Assembly (NCBI RefSeq): GCF_004378255.1
Contig: NZ_SNQG01000009.1
Location: 1 to 38,033 of the forward strand
Direction: 5' to 3'
DNA length: 38,033 bases
From: Mucilaginibacter phyllosphaerae
GTDB lineage: Bacteria > Bacteroidota > Bacteroidia > Sphingobacteriales > Sphingobacteriaceae
Under the pieces are notes generated by a model. That model made no database searches and was not told the origin of the DNA. It saw only the letters and a list, made by a program, of their open reading frames with translations. The first letter of the stretch is position 1; each line of letters starts with the position of its first letter. A program made the translations under genes and the position numbers. Of the stretch, positions 15,252 through 24,258 are shown piece by piece.

Positions 15252-17881
15252 GAAACCTTATTATTTTTAAGATAGGTACGGAAATCACGTAATTCACCGG
15301 AAGTAAATGACCGGCCGCCAAACTGGCTTCTTAAATTACTTTGGATAAATTTATTTTTAGCTATAGTTGAACCTTTCGGCGAGGCATCAAAATATTTAAA
15401 AGGGACTTTGTCACTTCGCAACCGGGCGATAATTTCATCGTACGGTAGCACATCATTGCTTTCTGCCAATAAGTTTCTTTTAAAAGAAACGTTACACAAA
15501 CCACGGAAAACAGAGAGCTCAAATATCGGTCCTTGGGGAAATATTTCTGCCTGCATTTGCAGATGTTCCACAATACCAGGATCCAAATAAACTAAGAATA
15601 AGGGACAGGAAAATAACCAACGGCTAAATTTGAGTTGCTGCCTTGATGGTTCTCTACGCTGCATATTTTTCAAATTATCCAGAAATATTTTAGGACTGGT
15701 ATTAACGTTATTCAAATTGATACCCCGAAAAATCTTGTCCGGGCTTTCCTTGGCCTCTTCAATCAGCGTTGCATTCAAAAAAGCCACGATCTGCATACTG
15801 AATAGTTCGCCAAGATTTTCCTGGCCACCACTTTGCTCAATATTTAGTAGGGCATAAAAAAAACGTGTGGAGATTTTCCCCAACAGATGAGGGGAGATCA
15901 ACATACCTTTATACTGACTTGCCCACTCTGACATCATCCTGTCCATCATATGCAAGGAATCGCCCCGATGATAGCGTTCGTCTAAACGTTCATCTACGGA
16001 GAATGAATCACCACGGCTGTTCAAGCCCGCCGTAAAATCCGGCATAGGGTAAGACCGTAATTGTGAGAACTCATAAAGCCCTTGTTCAATATCTGTGTTC
16101 TTGCGCAACAATTCACCGATGGTCGCTAACAGACTATAAAAAGAGTATACCAATAAACCGGATTGTTTGGTCGTCGACTGGCAAATGCTCAGCGGTATAT
16201 AAGCGATGTGCTTATGGTTCAAACCTTCAAAAGCAATATCAATGCGGTCAGACATCTTTGCCCGGTCTTGTTTAGCGATCGAATTAAGCGTGTACAGCAG
16301 GATCGTTCCACCCCAGGCATCTTCCGTCGTCCGATTACTATTTAAGGCGGCGCGTGTATAAGCATTCATCAAACCGACCGCATCGCGCAACACTTTATCT
16401 TGCAATAGTCCAGAATGATCGATCAATCCTTTAATAGATGGCACAGCAGCGTTAGATCCATCTTTAGATGCGTAAAAAGCCGTTTCTAAATTCCTGGTGT
16501 AGCCAAGTTTAATTAGATAATCAAAGACCAAGAAAGGATCGCGCTTTAACTTTTGCGCGGAAAGGAAACTCAAAGCCGTTAAGCAAGCGTTGAGCGTATG
16601 GTTTTGTAACGTGGGCTGCAATTGATAACCTTCTTCTAAAATACCGGCATCCAATAAAAGCTTTAAAATGACGGTATTGAGAAATTTAGCGTTGCTGTAA
16701 ATCAGGTTAACATCAACGTCTTTTTCGTAAAGGTCGTTTAAGAATGCATCGGTGATATGGAAATTATTGGACCATAATTCATCGCCCTCGTCAAAGGCGG
16801 CCATAAATTGGATCTGGCTCCTAATGGGAAGACTGAGTAAAAATGAACGGTATATCTCCGTCTGCGACTTGCTGGATATCCCAAAGCTACGCAAGACCAG
16901 ATCATAATAACCCTGAATTTCAAGTAAGTCCCCCTTTGAGCTTTTGATCATAATATCAAATCGGTGCTCATAAATGGGCATTTTTTCATTCAAAGGCGCC
17001 AAATTGACCCGCCTGTTCAATTTCATGACCTTTTGAAGGTATTGGCCCTCCATCTGGGTGACCATATCATTAAAGTTGGAGATTTTATTTAAATGCTCAC
17101 CTTCGTTAATGAGCAGGGCTTTACCAAAATTTTTCCATTGTTGTTTCCGGATAGCGTTCGAATAAAGCCGGATGTCGCCACTGATCAGGGTGACGATCTT
17201 CGGCGTTGTAAAATATTTCCTGATCGTCTCCAGTACCCGCCAGCCTTTTCGGAAATCGATATCGATATCGTCAAACGTGATCAGAAACGCCTCTTGTTTT
17301 AAAATATCAAGCGCCATTTCAATCACCCGGTGGAAGTTGTGTTCCAACAATCTGGCGGATCTTACCGCCGTTAATCCATTATGCATGATAAATTCAGCAT
17401 CCTGCCAACTATTTTCGGTCATTTCGCCACCCACACCATCCAGTAAGGGTAAGCCATGAGCTAACCGCTGTACATGGTCTTGCCACTCTTTCTTTTTTAA
17501 ATAAACCGTACTCTCAGGATTGACATCGCTTCCCGCTAAAGCGGTTTCAACTTTTTCTTTGATGCGGGAAATAATATCCAAAAAAATATGCCCTTTTTCT
17601 TCCGTGAGCGTCGGATCAATAATATCAAGTACGCATACTTCAAAACGATTGTCCCTGTATGTTTTCAAAATGGTCATTAAGAAAGTGGTTTTTCCGCTAC
17701 CCCTGGTTCCAAGTACCGTGATCGCTTCATGCAACCGCTCTCCGTCGGCGACAGCTTTCCTTTTTAATTCACTATCAATCCAACCTGTCACGGTTTGAAA
17801 TTCCATTTGGTGGATCAGGTTACCGCCAAATTCCTTGGCATTGGCACTATTGTGTAAGTCGATAATGATTTGTTCGGCCAT
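15245..17881 (-). CDS. rdrA: RADAR AAA-type ATPase subunit RdrA
   Basis: RdrA forms an ATPase ring that joins RdrB and licenses deamination upon infection. The 878-residue protein has Walker A GTRGSGKTT at 58-66, Walker B LITFDDIDID at 200-209 and a sensor-like TLISGD at 231-236, followed by more than 600 mostly helical residues, as in known RdrA. Identification is secured by the partner: a large deaminase-fold gene overlaps its 3' end by 7 bases. The gene starts at an ATG at 17881; the 380 bases upstream hold no intact gene, only a sigma-factor fragment, so the operon promoter lies in that gap. Confidence 0.9.
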   Translation of the reverse strand: MAEQIIIDLHNSANAKEFGGNLIHQMEFQTVTGWIDSELKRKAVADGERLHEAITVLGTRGSGKTTFLMTILKTYRDNRFEVCVLDIIDPTLTEEKGHIFLDIISRIKEKVETALAGSDVNPESTVYLKKKEWQDHVQRLAHGLPLLDGVGGEMTENSWQDAEFIMHNGLTAVRSARLLEHNFHRVIEMALDILKQEAFLITFDDIDIDFRKGWRVLETIRKYFTTPKIVTLISGDIRLYSNAIRKQQWKNFGKALLINEGEHLNKISNFNDMVTQMEGQYLQKVMKLNRRVNLAPLNEKMPIYEHRFDIMIKSSKGDLLEIQGYYDLVLRSFGISSKSQTEIYRSFLLSLPIRSQIQFMAAFDEGDELWSNNFHITDAFLNDLYEKDVDVNLIYSNAKFLNTVILKLLLDAGILEEGYQLQPTLQNHTLNACLTALSFLSAQKLKRDPFLVFDYLIKLGYTRNLETAFYASKDGSNAAVPSIKGLIDHSGLLQDKVLRDAVGLMNAYTRAALNSNRTTEDAWGGTILLYTLNSIAKQDRAKMSDRIDIAFEGLNHKHIAYIPLSICQSTTKQSGLLVYSFYSLLATIGELLRKNTDIEQGLYEFSQLRSYPMPDFTAGLNSRGDSFSVDERLDERYHRGDSLHMMDRMMSEWASQYKGMLISPHLLGKISTRFFYALLNIEQSGGQENLGELFSMQIVAFLNATLIEEAKESPDKIFRGINLNNVNTSPKIFLDNLKNMQRREPSRQQLKFSRWLFSCPLFLVYLDPGIVEHLQMQAEIFPQGPIFELSVFRGLCNVSFKRNLLAESNDVLPYDEIIARLRSDKVPFKYFDASPKGSTIAKNKFIQSNLRSQFGGRSFTSGELRDFRTYLKNNKVSW

Positions 17882-17949
17882 GTTAAGTATAAGATTTAGA
17901 ATAAATTGCTAGGTTAATAAGCAGTGAAATTAATATTATTATTATAATT

Positions 17950-18222
17950 CCTCATAACTTTAGGCACTCATCGTACTACAAAGCCGCCAATGAGCGCTTA
18001 AGCTTTAGAAAGGCACTGATTGAAAAGGAGATTGCCGAATTGCCGCCACGAATGAGGGAGGTTTTTGAAATGAGCCGCAAACAAACCAGGACCTATAAGG
18101 AGATCACGGAACAACTTGGCACATCGGAAGAAACCGTAAAAAAGCAAGTGTCCGGTGCTTTAAAAGTGTTACGGGTCAAATTAGGCGTCTTGATTTATAT
18201 CCTGATATTAATACATTATTAA
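17950..18222 (+). pseudogene. Fragment of an ECF sigma factor (region 4 only)
   Basis: Reading the plus strand from about 17950 gives RHSSYYKAANERLSFRKALI, then AELPPRMREVFEMSRK, ITEQLGTSEETVKKQVSGAL and KVLRVKLGVLIYILI. This is the C-terminal third of a Bacteroidota FecI-like ECF sigma factor: the linker and the region 4 HTH that reads the -35 box. Regions 2 and 3 are missing and there is no credible start codon (the first in-frame candidate is a TTG inside the domain). It fills the gap between hamB and rdrA, so it marks a recombination scar between two defence modules. Its open frame suggests a recent or merely partial loss. Confidence 0.75.
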
Positions 18223-18264
18223 TATGTATGATGACTTTATGAGTTTTGGCGATTACTTGTCTAA

Positions 18265-21200
18265 CTATAATTGGTCGAGAACATATTCGAAATAACTGGG
18301 ATATTGGCCAATAGCTGCCCGAACCAACGCTCTATTATTTTTAATCTCTCTAAGCAGCACCATTCTTTGCACTGGAAACGTGGAAAACCTGTTCGCCAGT
18401 TCCGCGGCGATAATGCGATCAGCGAAGCCGGCTTCATAAAACGCAATGGCTAACCGGGAGTCCAAACCATATTTAAGCCTTTTTTGCAACAGATCAAGCA
18501 ATGGCAAAACTTCTTCGTATAGCTCGTTATTCTCGAGCCGCAGAATTTCGGCAATAGCTCCTAAAATCAAAGTACTATCATAGCCGAATGCCCCATCAAC
18601 AATATCTACAACGATCTCGATGGTAATTTTACGTCTCTGCGTATTTGCCCGGATAAATGCATTTTGCTTCACTAAGGAGCTGTGTAAAGCTTGATAACTC
18701 GCGCCGCGAAGCCAGTCAAGGGCGAGGGGATAATGCAAAGCAGCAGGTGAGAGCTTGTTTAAATTGTTGTGCTTTAATTGCGTCTCCAGCAGAGACCAAA
18801 TAACTGCTAATAATTCCTCTGGATCATTGATGGTTGCCAGTTGTTCTTTGTTGTCCTCAACCCACACTTCAATCTCCAACAATTGGTTAATGCCTAAAAG
18901 GGTTTTTCCAAACCTGGCCTTTTTGGCGGTTGATGGTACGGCAGTATTTACGTGATCAGCCAGTACCTGGAACAGCGATACCAGTCCCTCCTGTTGGTCT
19001 TCATCAGCGAGTGCAAATGCTAAGGTCGCTTCTGTCAGTTGAGCGATACTTTCCCGAGTATTATCCATGCGGCCACTTTCCCAGTGCGCCAACAAATAAC
19101 TTTCGATTGCTGAGAATATAGTCAGTTTATAAGCAATTTGATCAGCGACAAAGGCTAATGGAAACCTTGTCGATCTACGCCTGTTGTAAATTTCCGCAAT
19201 GAAATTAGTGACCGCCTCGTCGCCTCGGGTATATGCCCTGGTTAGTTCAACTGCATCCATACGGCGTGCCAGACTTCCATCGACGCTTCGTACCGGATCA
19301 AATATTGTTAGAATCATGCTGGTACAAGGCTCCGAACGACTGGGGTCCAGCAGCCCTTTAGCGAGATTCCAATTATAACGATCCTGATGATACGCTTTTT
19401 TATCATAGATCTGCGGATCGGTAAATAAGACGCTACCTTCCGTATGTATACCAGACCGTCCTGCTCTGCCGATGAGATTGTGGAAATCCCTGGTTTTGAT
19501 CCGGTCTTTAGCTTGATAAAAACTGGTTACCATCAAATATTTAATCGGAAGATTTACTCCCTGTGCGATGGTTGACGTGCATATCAGAAATCGAATGTAA
19601 CCTTGCTGCATCGCGTACTCGATCGCAAGTCTTAGGCCCTGAGGTGTGAACCCGCTGTGGGCGAAAATCCCTACCGCAGCGACCTTAGTCAACGCGTGAT
19701 CTTTTCCAAAATGTTCCGTGTGCAGTAATAAAAGTTTGCTCACTTCTTCAGCGGACGAAAAATCCAACGGCCAGCTTTCCTGAAATTGCCGGTCAATGAG
19801 ATCGGAAATTTGTTCAGCAATCGTATTAACTGTCCTTTTTTTTCCACAGAATATGGCAAGCGCGCCGTTTTTGACCAGTTTGAGTCCGAGGTACACCGCA
19901 ATCGACTTTCCATCAGTCTTATCGGGAAAGCGGCGTGCGGCTTGCTCACCTTTTTTACTGTTCAAGGTACTGATTTGCAAAACGCGTGGAACAAAGAAAT
20001 CATCGGTATCAGGATCATCGGGTCGCACAAATTCTATTCTTCCAAGGGTATCATTCCAGCTCACAAATCCGACCGTTCGGTAAGTGGGCAGCAGATTAAC
20101 GCCATCTACAATTTCCTTGTTTTGGCCCATGAGCCAATCTCCGATAGCCTCCGCGTTTTGGATAACAGCCGAGATCAGGATGATCTGCGTTTGCGGCGAA
20201 ACCGCCAGACGAAGGGAGGATAACAATAGTTCATAGGTAACACCACGGCTTCCGTTGTCGAATTGGTGACCTTCATCATAAACCAATAAGCCAATATCAT
20301 CTGCCATTTCAGGTGATTGCCTGATCATATATAAGAATTTTTCCGGCGTAAGGATTAAGATGACTTGCGCTTGGTCCTGCTCGGATTCTTCGGCAAAATC
20401 AAAGTCAAGTTGAAAAGCGTCGGAAGGGGCATCCACTCGTATTAGCTCTCCGGCAAAAGCGGTTTGTAAGGTATGTTTTATTTCATTACACAACGCTTTG
20501 AACGGCGCGACTATGACGGCTAAACCGCTTCCCGTAGTAATGAAGTTAGACCGCAAAATCAGTTCGATCGAACGTGTTTTACCGGCGCTTGTCGGCATTT
20601 GTATGACCGCCGATTTTCCTTTATACACTTCCTGTTCCCCGAGCAATATCTGTGCAGGCCAAAACTCCTTTATGAAATCAGGTTTATTTATAACATTCCG
20701 CCAAGCCTCAAGGTCGGTTGTCGTGAACGCCGGTAATAAGGTCCAACTGGAATTCCGGATACGTTTCTCCATTACACTGCTTATGGTATCGATCAACAGC
20801 AATTGACGGTCGGTGCCAGACTGGTAAATTAAACGTTTCAACTTTTGTATTTGCCTCTGACAGCCATCAGCTTCCGTCCCGGTGGCTTTGAAGCCTAAAA
20901 AAGCCTGCACCAAATCATTGATCGCCGCTGAAAATGTTTCCGGCAGTGTCGGCAGGTCATCGAATGAATCGCGTAATAATCCAACTAACAAATATTCCAG
21001 CCCATCAGCTTCTATATCAGGGAATTTTGGTTCTACCTGGCCGATCAGTACCTTTGAACTTCCCGGCAGATCACAAAGATAATAAGCTGCTGACCCTAAG
21101 ATAAGGAGGTAATTGCCGATGTTATGATTTAAGCGGGAATTGAGGAAGGCGTCAAAAAACTGTGCAGAAAAAAGCATGTTCTGTTTTTCTTCCTGCGGCT

Positions 21201-21381
21201 CGAAATCAGTTTGCTGGCTGCGGTTATTAAAATCACCCAGTATCGCGATGGTGATTAATAACAGTTCTTCCGGACGGCGCACTATTTTGATAAACGCTGA
21301 TTCGGGGACGTCGTATTCATACATTTTAGCCCGGGCGCGCGTTACGCCGAGCAGAGTTAAGGATTCGTTCTCAGGCCTCAT
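18265..21381 (-). CDS. hamB: Hachiman helicase subunit HamB
   Basis: HamB is a superfamily 2 (Ski2-like) helicase that holds the HamA nuclease inactive until it meets aberrant phage or damaged DNA. The 1038-residue protein shows motif I MPTSAGKTR at 262-270, motif II YDEGHQ at 368-373, FAHSG at 573-577, CTSTIAQGVNLP at 601-612 and motif VI LIGRAGRSG at 636-644. The N-terminal ~230 residues are helical without enzyme motifs and the C-terminal ~370 are helical, as in long Hachiman helicases. Its start overlaps the hamA stop by 11 bases, so the two are coupled. AbpB is a related alternative, but size and pairing favour Hachiman. Confidence 0.87.
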   Translation of the reverse strand: MRPENESLTLLGVTRARAKMYEYDVPESAFIKIVRRPEELLLITIAILGDFNNRSQQTDFEPQEEKQNMLFSAQFFDAFLNSRLNHNIGNYLLILGSAAYYLCDLPGSSKVLIGQVEPKFPDIEADGLEYLLVGLLRDSFDDLPTLPETFSAAINDLVQAFLGFKATGTEADGCQRQIQKLKRLIYQSGTDRQLLLIDTISSVMEKRIRNSSWTLLPAFTTTDLEAWRNVINKPDFIKEFWPAQILLGEQEVYKGKSAVIQMPTSAGKTRSIELILRSNFITTGSGLAVIVAPFKALCNEIKHTLQTAFAGELIRVDAPSDAFQLDFDFAEESEQDQAQVILILTPEKFLYMIRQSPEMADDIGLLVYDEGHQFDNGSRGVTYELLLSSLRLAVSPQTQIILISAVIQNAEAIGDWLMGQNKEIVDGVNLLPTYRTVGFVSWNDTLGRIEFVRPDDPDTDDFFVPRVLQISTLNSKKGEQAARRFPDKTDGKSIAVYLGLKLVKNGALAIFCGKKRTVNTIAEQISDLIDRQFQESWPLDFSSAEEVSKLLLLHTEHFGKDHALTKVAAVGIFAHSGFTPQGLRLAIEYAMQQGYIRFLICTSTIAQGVNLPIKYLMVTSFYQAKDRIKTRDFHNLIGRAGRSGIHTEGSVLFTDPQIYDKKAYHQDRYNWNLAKGLLDPSRSEPCTSMILTIFDPVRSVDGSLARRMDAVELTRAYTRGDEAVTNFIAEIYNRRRSTRFPLAFVADQIAYKLTIFSAIESYLLAHWESGRMDNTRESIAQLTEATLAFALADEDQQEGLVSLFQVLADHVNTAVPSTAKKARFGKTLLGINQLLEIEVWVEDNKEQLATINDPEELLAVIWSLLETQLKHNNLNKLSPAALHYPLALDWLRGASYQALHSSLVKQNAFIRANTQRRKITIEIVVDIVDGAFGYDSTLILGAIAEILRLENNELYEEVLPLLDLLQKRLKYGLDSRLAIAFYEAGFADRIIAAELANRFSTFPVQRMVLLREIKNNRALVRAAIGQYPSYFEYVLDQL

Positions 21382-22189
21382 TTGCTGCTAATTCGTAAAG
21401 GTGATGTACCAAATCCATGAAGTCATCCGCGCGGATCAGCACTAAGAATAGATCTTTTTTATAAGGGTGCCCAACACCAGTTGCGGTAGTAATTGCTGTA
21501 TCTTCATAGGCAGCATTACAAAAAAGTGCTGCGGCGCCATATTGCGTCTTATACGGCTTACTGACTGGATCTTGGTAACGTTCAACTACAGCACATTCAT
21601 CAGTGTATCCCTTGTCATACAGCCGTTGTTTTATCGCATTTAGGGATTCGCCCAGTCGGGCGGCATCCTTTGCAGAACCGTCTATAGCATCCTGAAGTCT
21701 GGGCTTAGCCTTTTTTCCTGAAAACTGTGCTTTTGCTTCGATTATCGTAAGAATATCTTTCGGGCTTTGCTTTTTGTCAAAGAGCTTAAATCCGATCAGG
21801 TCAGAGCCTTTAGAGGATTCGTCGCGTATCGTTTTGATGCCATACCGCGTTCGCGGTACCCAATGTAATAGATGATACTCTAAGAAATCAGCCACGAGTA
21901 TTTCGCCAAAATCGCCAGAACGTATTCCCGGTCCCAAACCCGGATCAGTTGTCGGAAATTTCAATTGGTTGATATATGCGGTCCTGCTTAATGATGTTCC
22001 TTGTCTCAACGCATCGATCTCGGTATCAAACACGTAATGATTTCGAAAATGTTTAGCCCAAGCGCTCATGGCTTTGGCGTCCTTCAAATCAGGTTTAAAA
22101 TCAAGTACGGTAACGTCAGAGCCGTCCGCGGTTTTTAAAGCGGAGGTTCTCTGTTTGAACCATTTGGTGTGTTCACCGGACCAGGGCAT
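21371..22189 (-). CDS. hamA: Hachiman nuclease subunit HamA (DUF1837)
   Basis: HamA is a PD-(D/E)XK nuclease of the DUF1837 family that degrades DNA when released by HamB. In this 272-residue protein the nuclease core is visible as GDFGEILVADFLEY (Glu96), KGSDLIGFK (Asp130) and LTIIEAKAQ (Glu151, Lys153), in the proper order and spacing. The N-terminal ~80 residues and the C-terminal half complete the DUF1837 fold. It is the first gene of the two-gene operon and overlaps hamB. The region upstream (22190-22546) has no intact gene and would contain the promoter. E. coli AbpA is a relative; the helicase partner argues for Hachiman. Confidence 0.85.
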   Translation of the reverse strand: MPWSGEHTKWFKQRTSALKTADGSDVTVLDFKPDLKDAKAMSAWAKHFRNHYVFDTEIDALRQGTSLSRTAYINQLKFPTTDPGLGPGIRSGDFGEILVADFLEYHLLHWVPRTRYGIKTIRDESSKGSDLIGFKLFDKKQSPKDILTIIEAKAQFSGKKAKPRLQDAIDGSAKDAARLGESLNAIKQRLYDKGYTDECAVVERYQDPVSKPYKTQYGAAALFCNAAYEDTAITTATGVGHPYKKDLFLVLIRADDFMDLVHHLYELAANEA

Positions 22190-22546
22190 AGGATAAAATT
22201 AGGTTATTGCTAAGGTAGTTAAAATTGTAAGGTAGCAATAATTAGCAGAGTACAGCTTTAGATGATTTATTTTAATTCCGGATACCCCATGGTTATAGGC
22301 TTGGCGCCTTACTGTTATATGCAAGAGCAGGACATTCAAATCTTACTGGAGGAACTTAAGTCTTCACTGTTCCCGACGATAAAACCATTATTGTTTTTTC
22401 TTACGTCGGTTATGAAACGGTTGAATTAGTGGCAAGAGATGTCCACTTGGGTTCGAACTAAGAACCCAAAAAACCCATTCAGTAAACAAATTTGAACGAT
22501 GTAAAATGAAAAAGGCCAGAATTAACCCGCCCTTTCGAAGTTAGCA
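22190..22546. other. Intergenic stretch between hamA and the integrase, holding one small gene fragment
   Basis: This 357-base gap contains no intact gene. The only coding trace is the 56-codon plus-strand frame at 22262-22429, listed separately. A short hairpin (gggttc / gaaccc) lies near 22448-22466, but it has no T tract on the useful side, so I do not call a terminator. The promoter of hamAB must lie in the right-hand part of this gap. Confidence 0.5.
22262..22429 (+). pseudogene. Possible gene fragment, C-terminal end resembling a class V aminotransferase tail
   Basis: The plus strand has a 55-residue open frame ending in TAG. Its middle, VIGLAPYCYMQEQDIQILLE, resembles the last strand and helix of class V aminotransferases / cysteine desulfurases ('vRisp.yy.t.edid.ll..L'). 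No catalytic part is present. The resemblance is short and could be chance; I report it as a weak trace of a gene broken before or during island assembly. Confidence 0.25.
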
Positions 22547-23689
22547 TTAAACCGAATTAACAACATTTAGCTTTCCTATGTTTACCTTAATTCTATTTAT
22601 TGTTTGATCCTTTTTACTATCCACCACCTTGGCATAAACCTGCGTTGTTTTAATATGCTTATGACCAAGCATCTTAGAAACGGTATAAAGATCAGTTCCA
22701 AATTCAAGTTGTAAGGTTGCATAGGTGTGTCTAAAACAATGGAACGTTATATTCTTTTTAATACTGGCCTTTGCGAGCCACCTTATTAAGAAAATTCTGA
22801 TCGAAGAGTATTTCAAGTTTTTGAAAACTGCTTCGTGAAGGTTTCCTTTGTTTCCCATTAATTTAACAGCATCATCAGAAATTGGCATGTATTCAGCAAC
22901 CAACGTTTTTTGTTGGCGATATTGTAAGTAGTACTTACCGAGCTGACCTCGTAGTTCAGACCATTTTAAAGCTTTAACATCTGAAAATCTAAGACCTGTT
23001 AAAGCAGAAAATATTGCTGCACGCATAATTACATCAGGTTCCATTGGCGTCGATATTAACGTTTGGAGTTCTGTCAACTCCAAACGTTCGCGATGTGTTT
23101 CGTTTGTTTTTATGGGCTTGATTAACGAGTAAAGATCTTCTGCCAGCAATCCCTTACTAAACGCTTCTTTTAAAGCAGATCGAAATTTCGCAAAATAACT
23201 AACGGCCGTATTTCTTGAAATTGGCTTTTCTCTAAAGCTGATTCCAGGACCACCCAAAAGATAAGATCTAAAACCCTCAGATATTGATCCATCCAAATCA
23301 AAAGTTTTTAGGTTATTGGTGGTTATAAAATCTTCAAAATACCGAAAAGCCATCGCCATGTTATCAGAATCCGATTTCTGACGCCTTGCGGTATATTTTT
23401 TAAAGTAATTGATAAAATCACCTCCCCTATTAGATTCAGATAAAAATCCAAACCTGTTACTCTGTACGTCAAGATGTCGTTTGAGCCTAACCCACTCAGC
23501 TAACTTTGTTGTCTCCCTATTATGCTTTCGTTCAATATTACTATTAGGTTTATTATAAATAAACAGTTTTAAATATTCATATCGCTGAAGCTTATTTTTA
23601 GACGAGTTGAATACGGGTGGTGAATAATCCAAGTAAAGTGACTGGCGGTTCTTTGATAGCGATTTTCTTCTTATAGTTACGTTTGCCAT
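22547..23689 (-). CDS. Tyrosine recombinase (island integrase)
   Basis: This 380-residue protein has the complete tyrosine-recombinase active site: Arg234 in ALTGLRFSDV, His317 and Arg320 in FHCFRHTYAT, His343 in MLGHKHIKTT and the nucleophile Tyr352 in QVYAKV. The N-terminal ~85 residues form an arm-binding domain and residues 90-185 a SAM-like core-binding domain, as in integrases of Bacteroidota conjugative and mobilizable elements. It starts one base inside the stop of the HTH gene (TGATG overlap) and lies less than 1 kb from mnmE, with the defence genes behind it. It very likely catalyses integration and excision of the island at the mnmE 3' end. Confidence 0.93.
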   Translation of the reverse strand: MANVTIRRKSLSKNRQSLYLDYSPPVFNSSKNKLQRYEYLKLFIYNKPNSNIERKHNRETTKLAEWVRLKRHLDVQSNRFGFLSESNRGGDFINYFKKYTARRQKSDSDNMAMAFRYFEDFITTNNLKTFDLDGSISEGFRSYLLGGPGISFREKPISRNTAVSYFAKFRSALKEAFSKGLLAEDLYSLIKPIKTNETHRERLELTELQTLISTPMEPDVIMRAAIFSALTGLRFSDVKALKWSELRGQLGKYYLQYRQQKTLVAEYMPISDDAVKLMGNKGNLHEAVFKNLKYSSIRIFLIRWLAKASIKKNITFHCFRHTYATLQLEFGTDLYTVSKMLGHKHIKTTQVYAKVVDSKKDQTINRIKVNIGKLNVVNSV

Positions 23690-24258
23690 CAGATTTGATT
23701 AAGTAAAATTGAATCAATATTTTTCTTGGCAACATAAGTGAATCGGCCTACCTGAAATTTATCTATTTTATTTCTTTTGATTAAATTATAAATCGCTCCT
23801 TCTGAGATTTTATACTTCGCATGTAATTCGCTCATATTATAACAGTCGCCTATTGGCGGCATTTTGAATATTTGCCTTTTTGGAAGAGTTACCATAAGTG
23901 ACCTTGACTGAAATAGTTGCTCAATGTCTTTTTTTAGAATGATTGTTCTGCGGACGGAAAGATTGTAAGCGACGAGTTTACCAGTGTTTATTAAATGATA
24001 AATAAAGCTGCGCGATACGCCAAGCAGTAGTGCAGCTTTTTGAGTATCTAAAAACTCAACATTTTTAAGAGGTTGCGTCGCTTGAGCGGACAAAATAATA
24101 GGCTTTAGACTTTCCGCTTCAATATTTTCATCTCTTTGTTTTGCTGCGTTATACCGTTTATTACACAGCTTGCCACAAAATCGGGTGACAGTGGTTTTGG
24201 CATTGAATGTTTGTTTACAATGCACACATTTTCTTTGGATCGTGAAATTTGAACTCAT
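23689..24258 (-). CDS. Zinc-finger and double excisionase-like HTH protein, coupled to the integrase
   Basis: The 189-residue protein begins with a small zinc-binding module, CVHCKQTF then FCGKLCNKRYN (C-x2-C ... C-x3-C), seen in Bacteroidota DNA-binding proteins. Two MerR/excisionase-type helix-turn-helix units follow: FLDTQKAALLLGVSRSFIYH around 69-88, and YNMSELHAKYKISEGAIYNL around 139-158. Two such units suggest binding to repeated sites, and phased repeats are present directly upstream at 24368-24403. It overlaps the integrase start by one base and is the first gene of that operon. A role as recombination directionality factor or regulator of the integrase is the simplest reading. Confidence 0.75.
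   Translation of the reverse strand: MSSNFTIQRKCVHCKQTFNAKTTVTRFCGKLCNKRYNAAKQRDENIEAESLKPIILSAQATQPLKNVEFLDTQKAALLLGVSRSFIYHLINTGKLVAYNLSVRRTIILKKDIEQLFQSRSLMVTLPKRQIFKMPPIGDCYNMSELHAKYKISEGAIYNLIKRNKIDKFQVGRFTYVAKKNIDSILLNQI

Noticed and set aside
22448..22466. Hairpin gggttc / gaaccc as a terminator for the integrase
   Set aside because: The stem is short and the T run lies on the wrong side for the minus-strand transcript.
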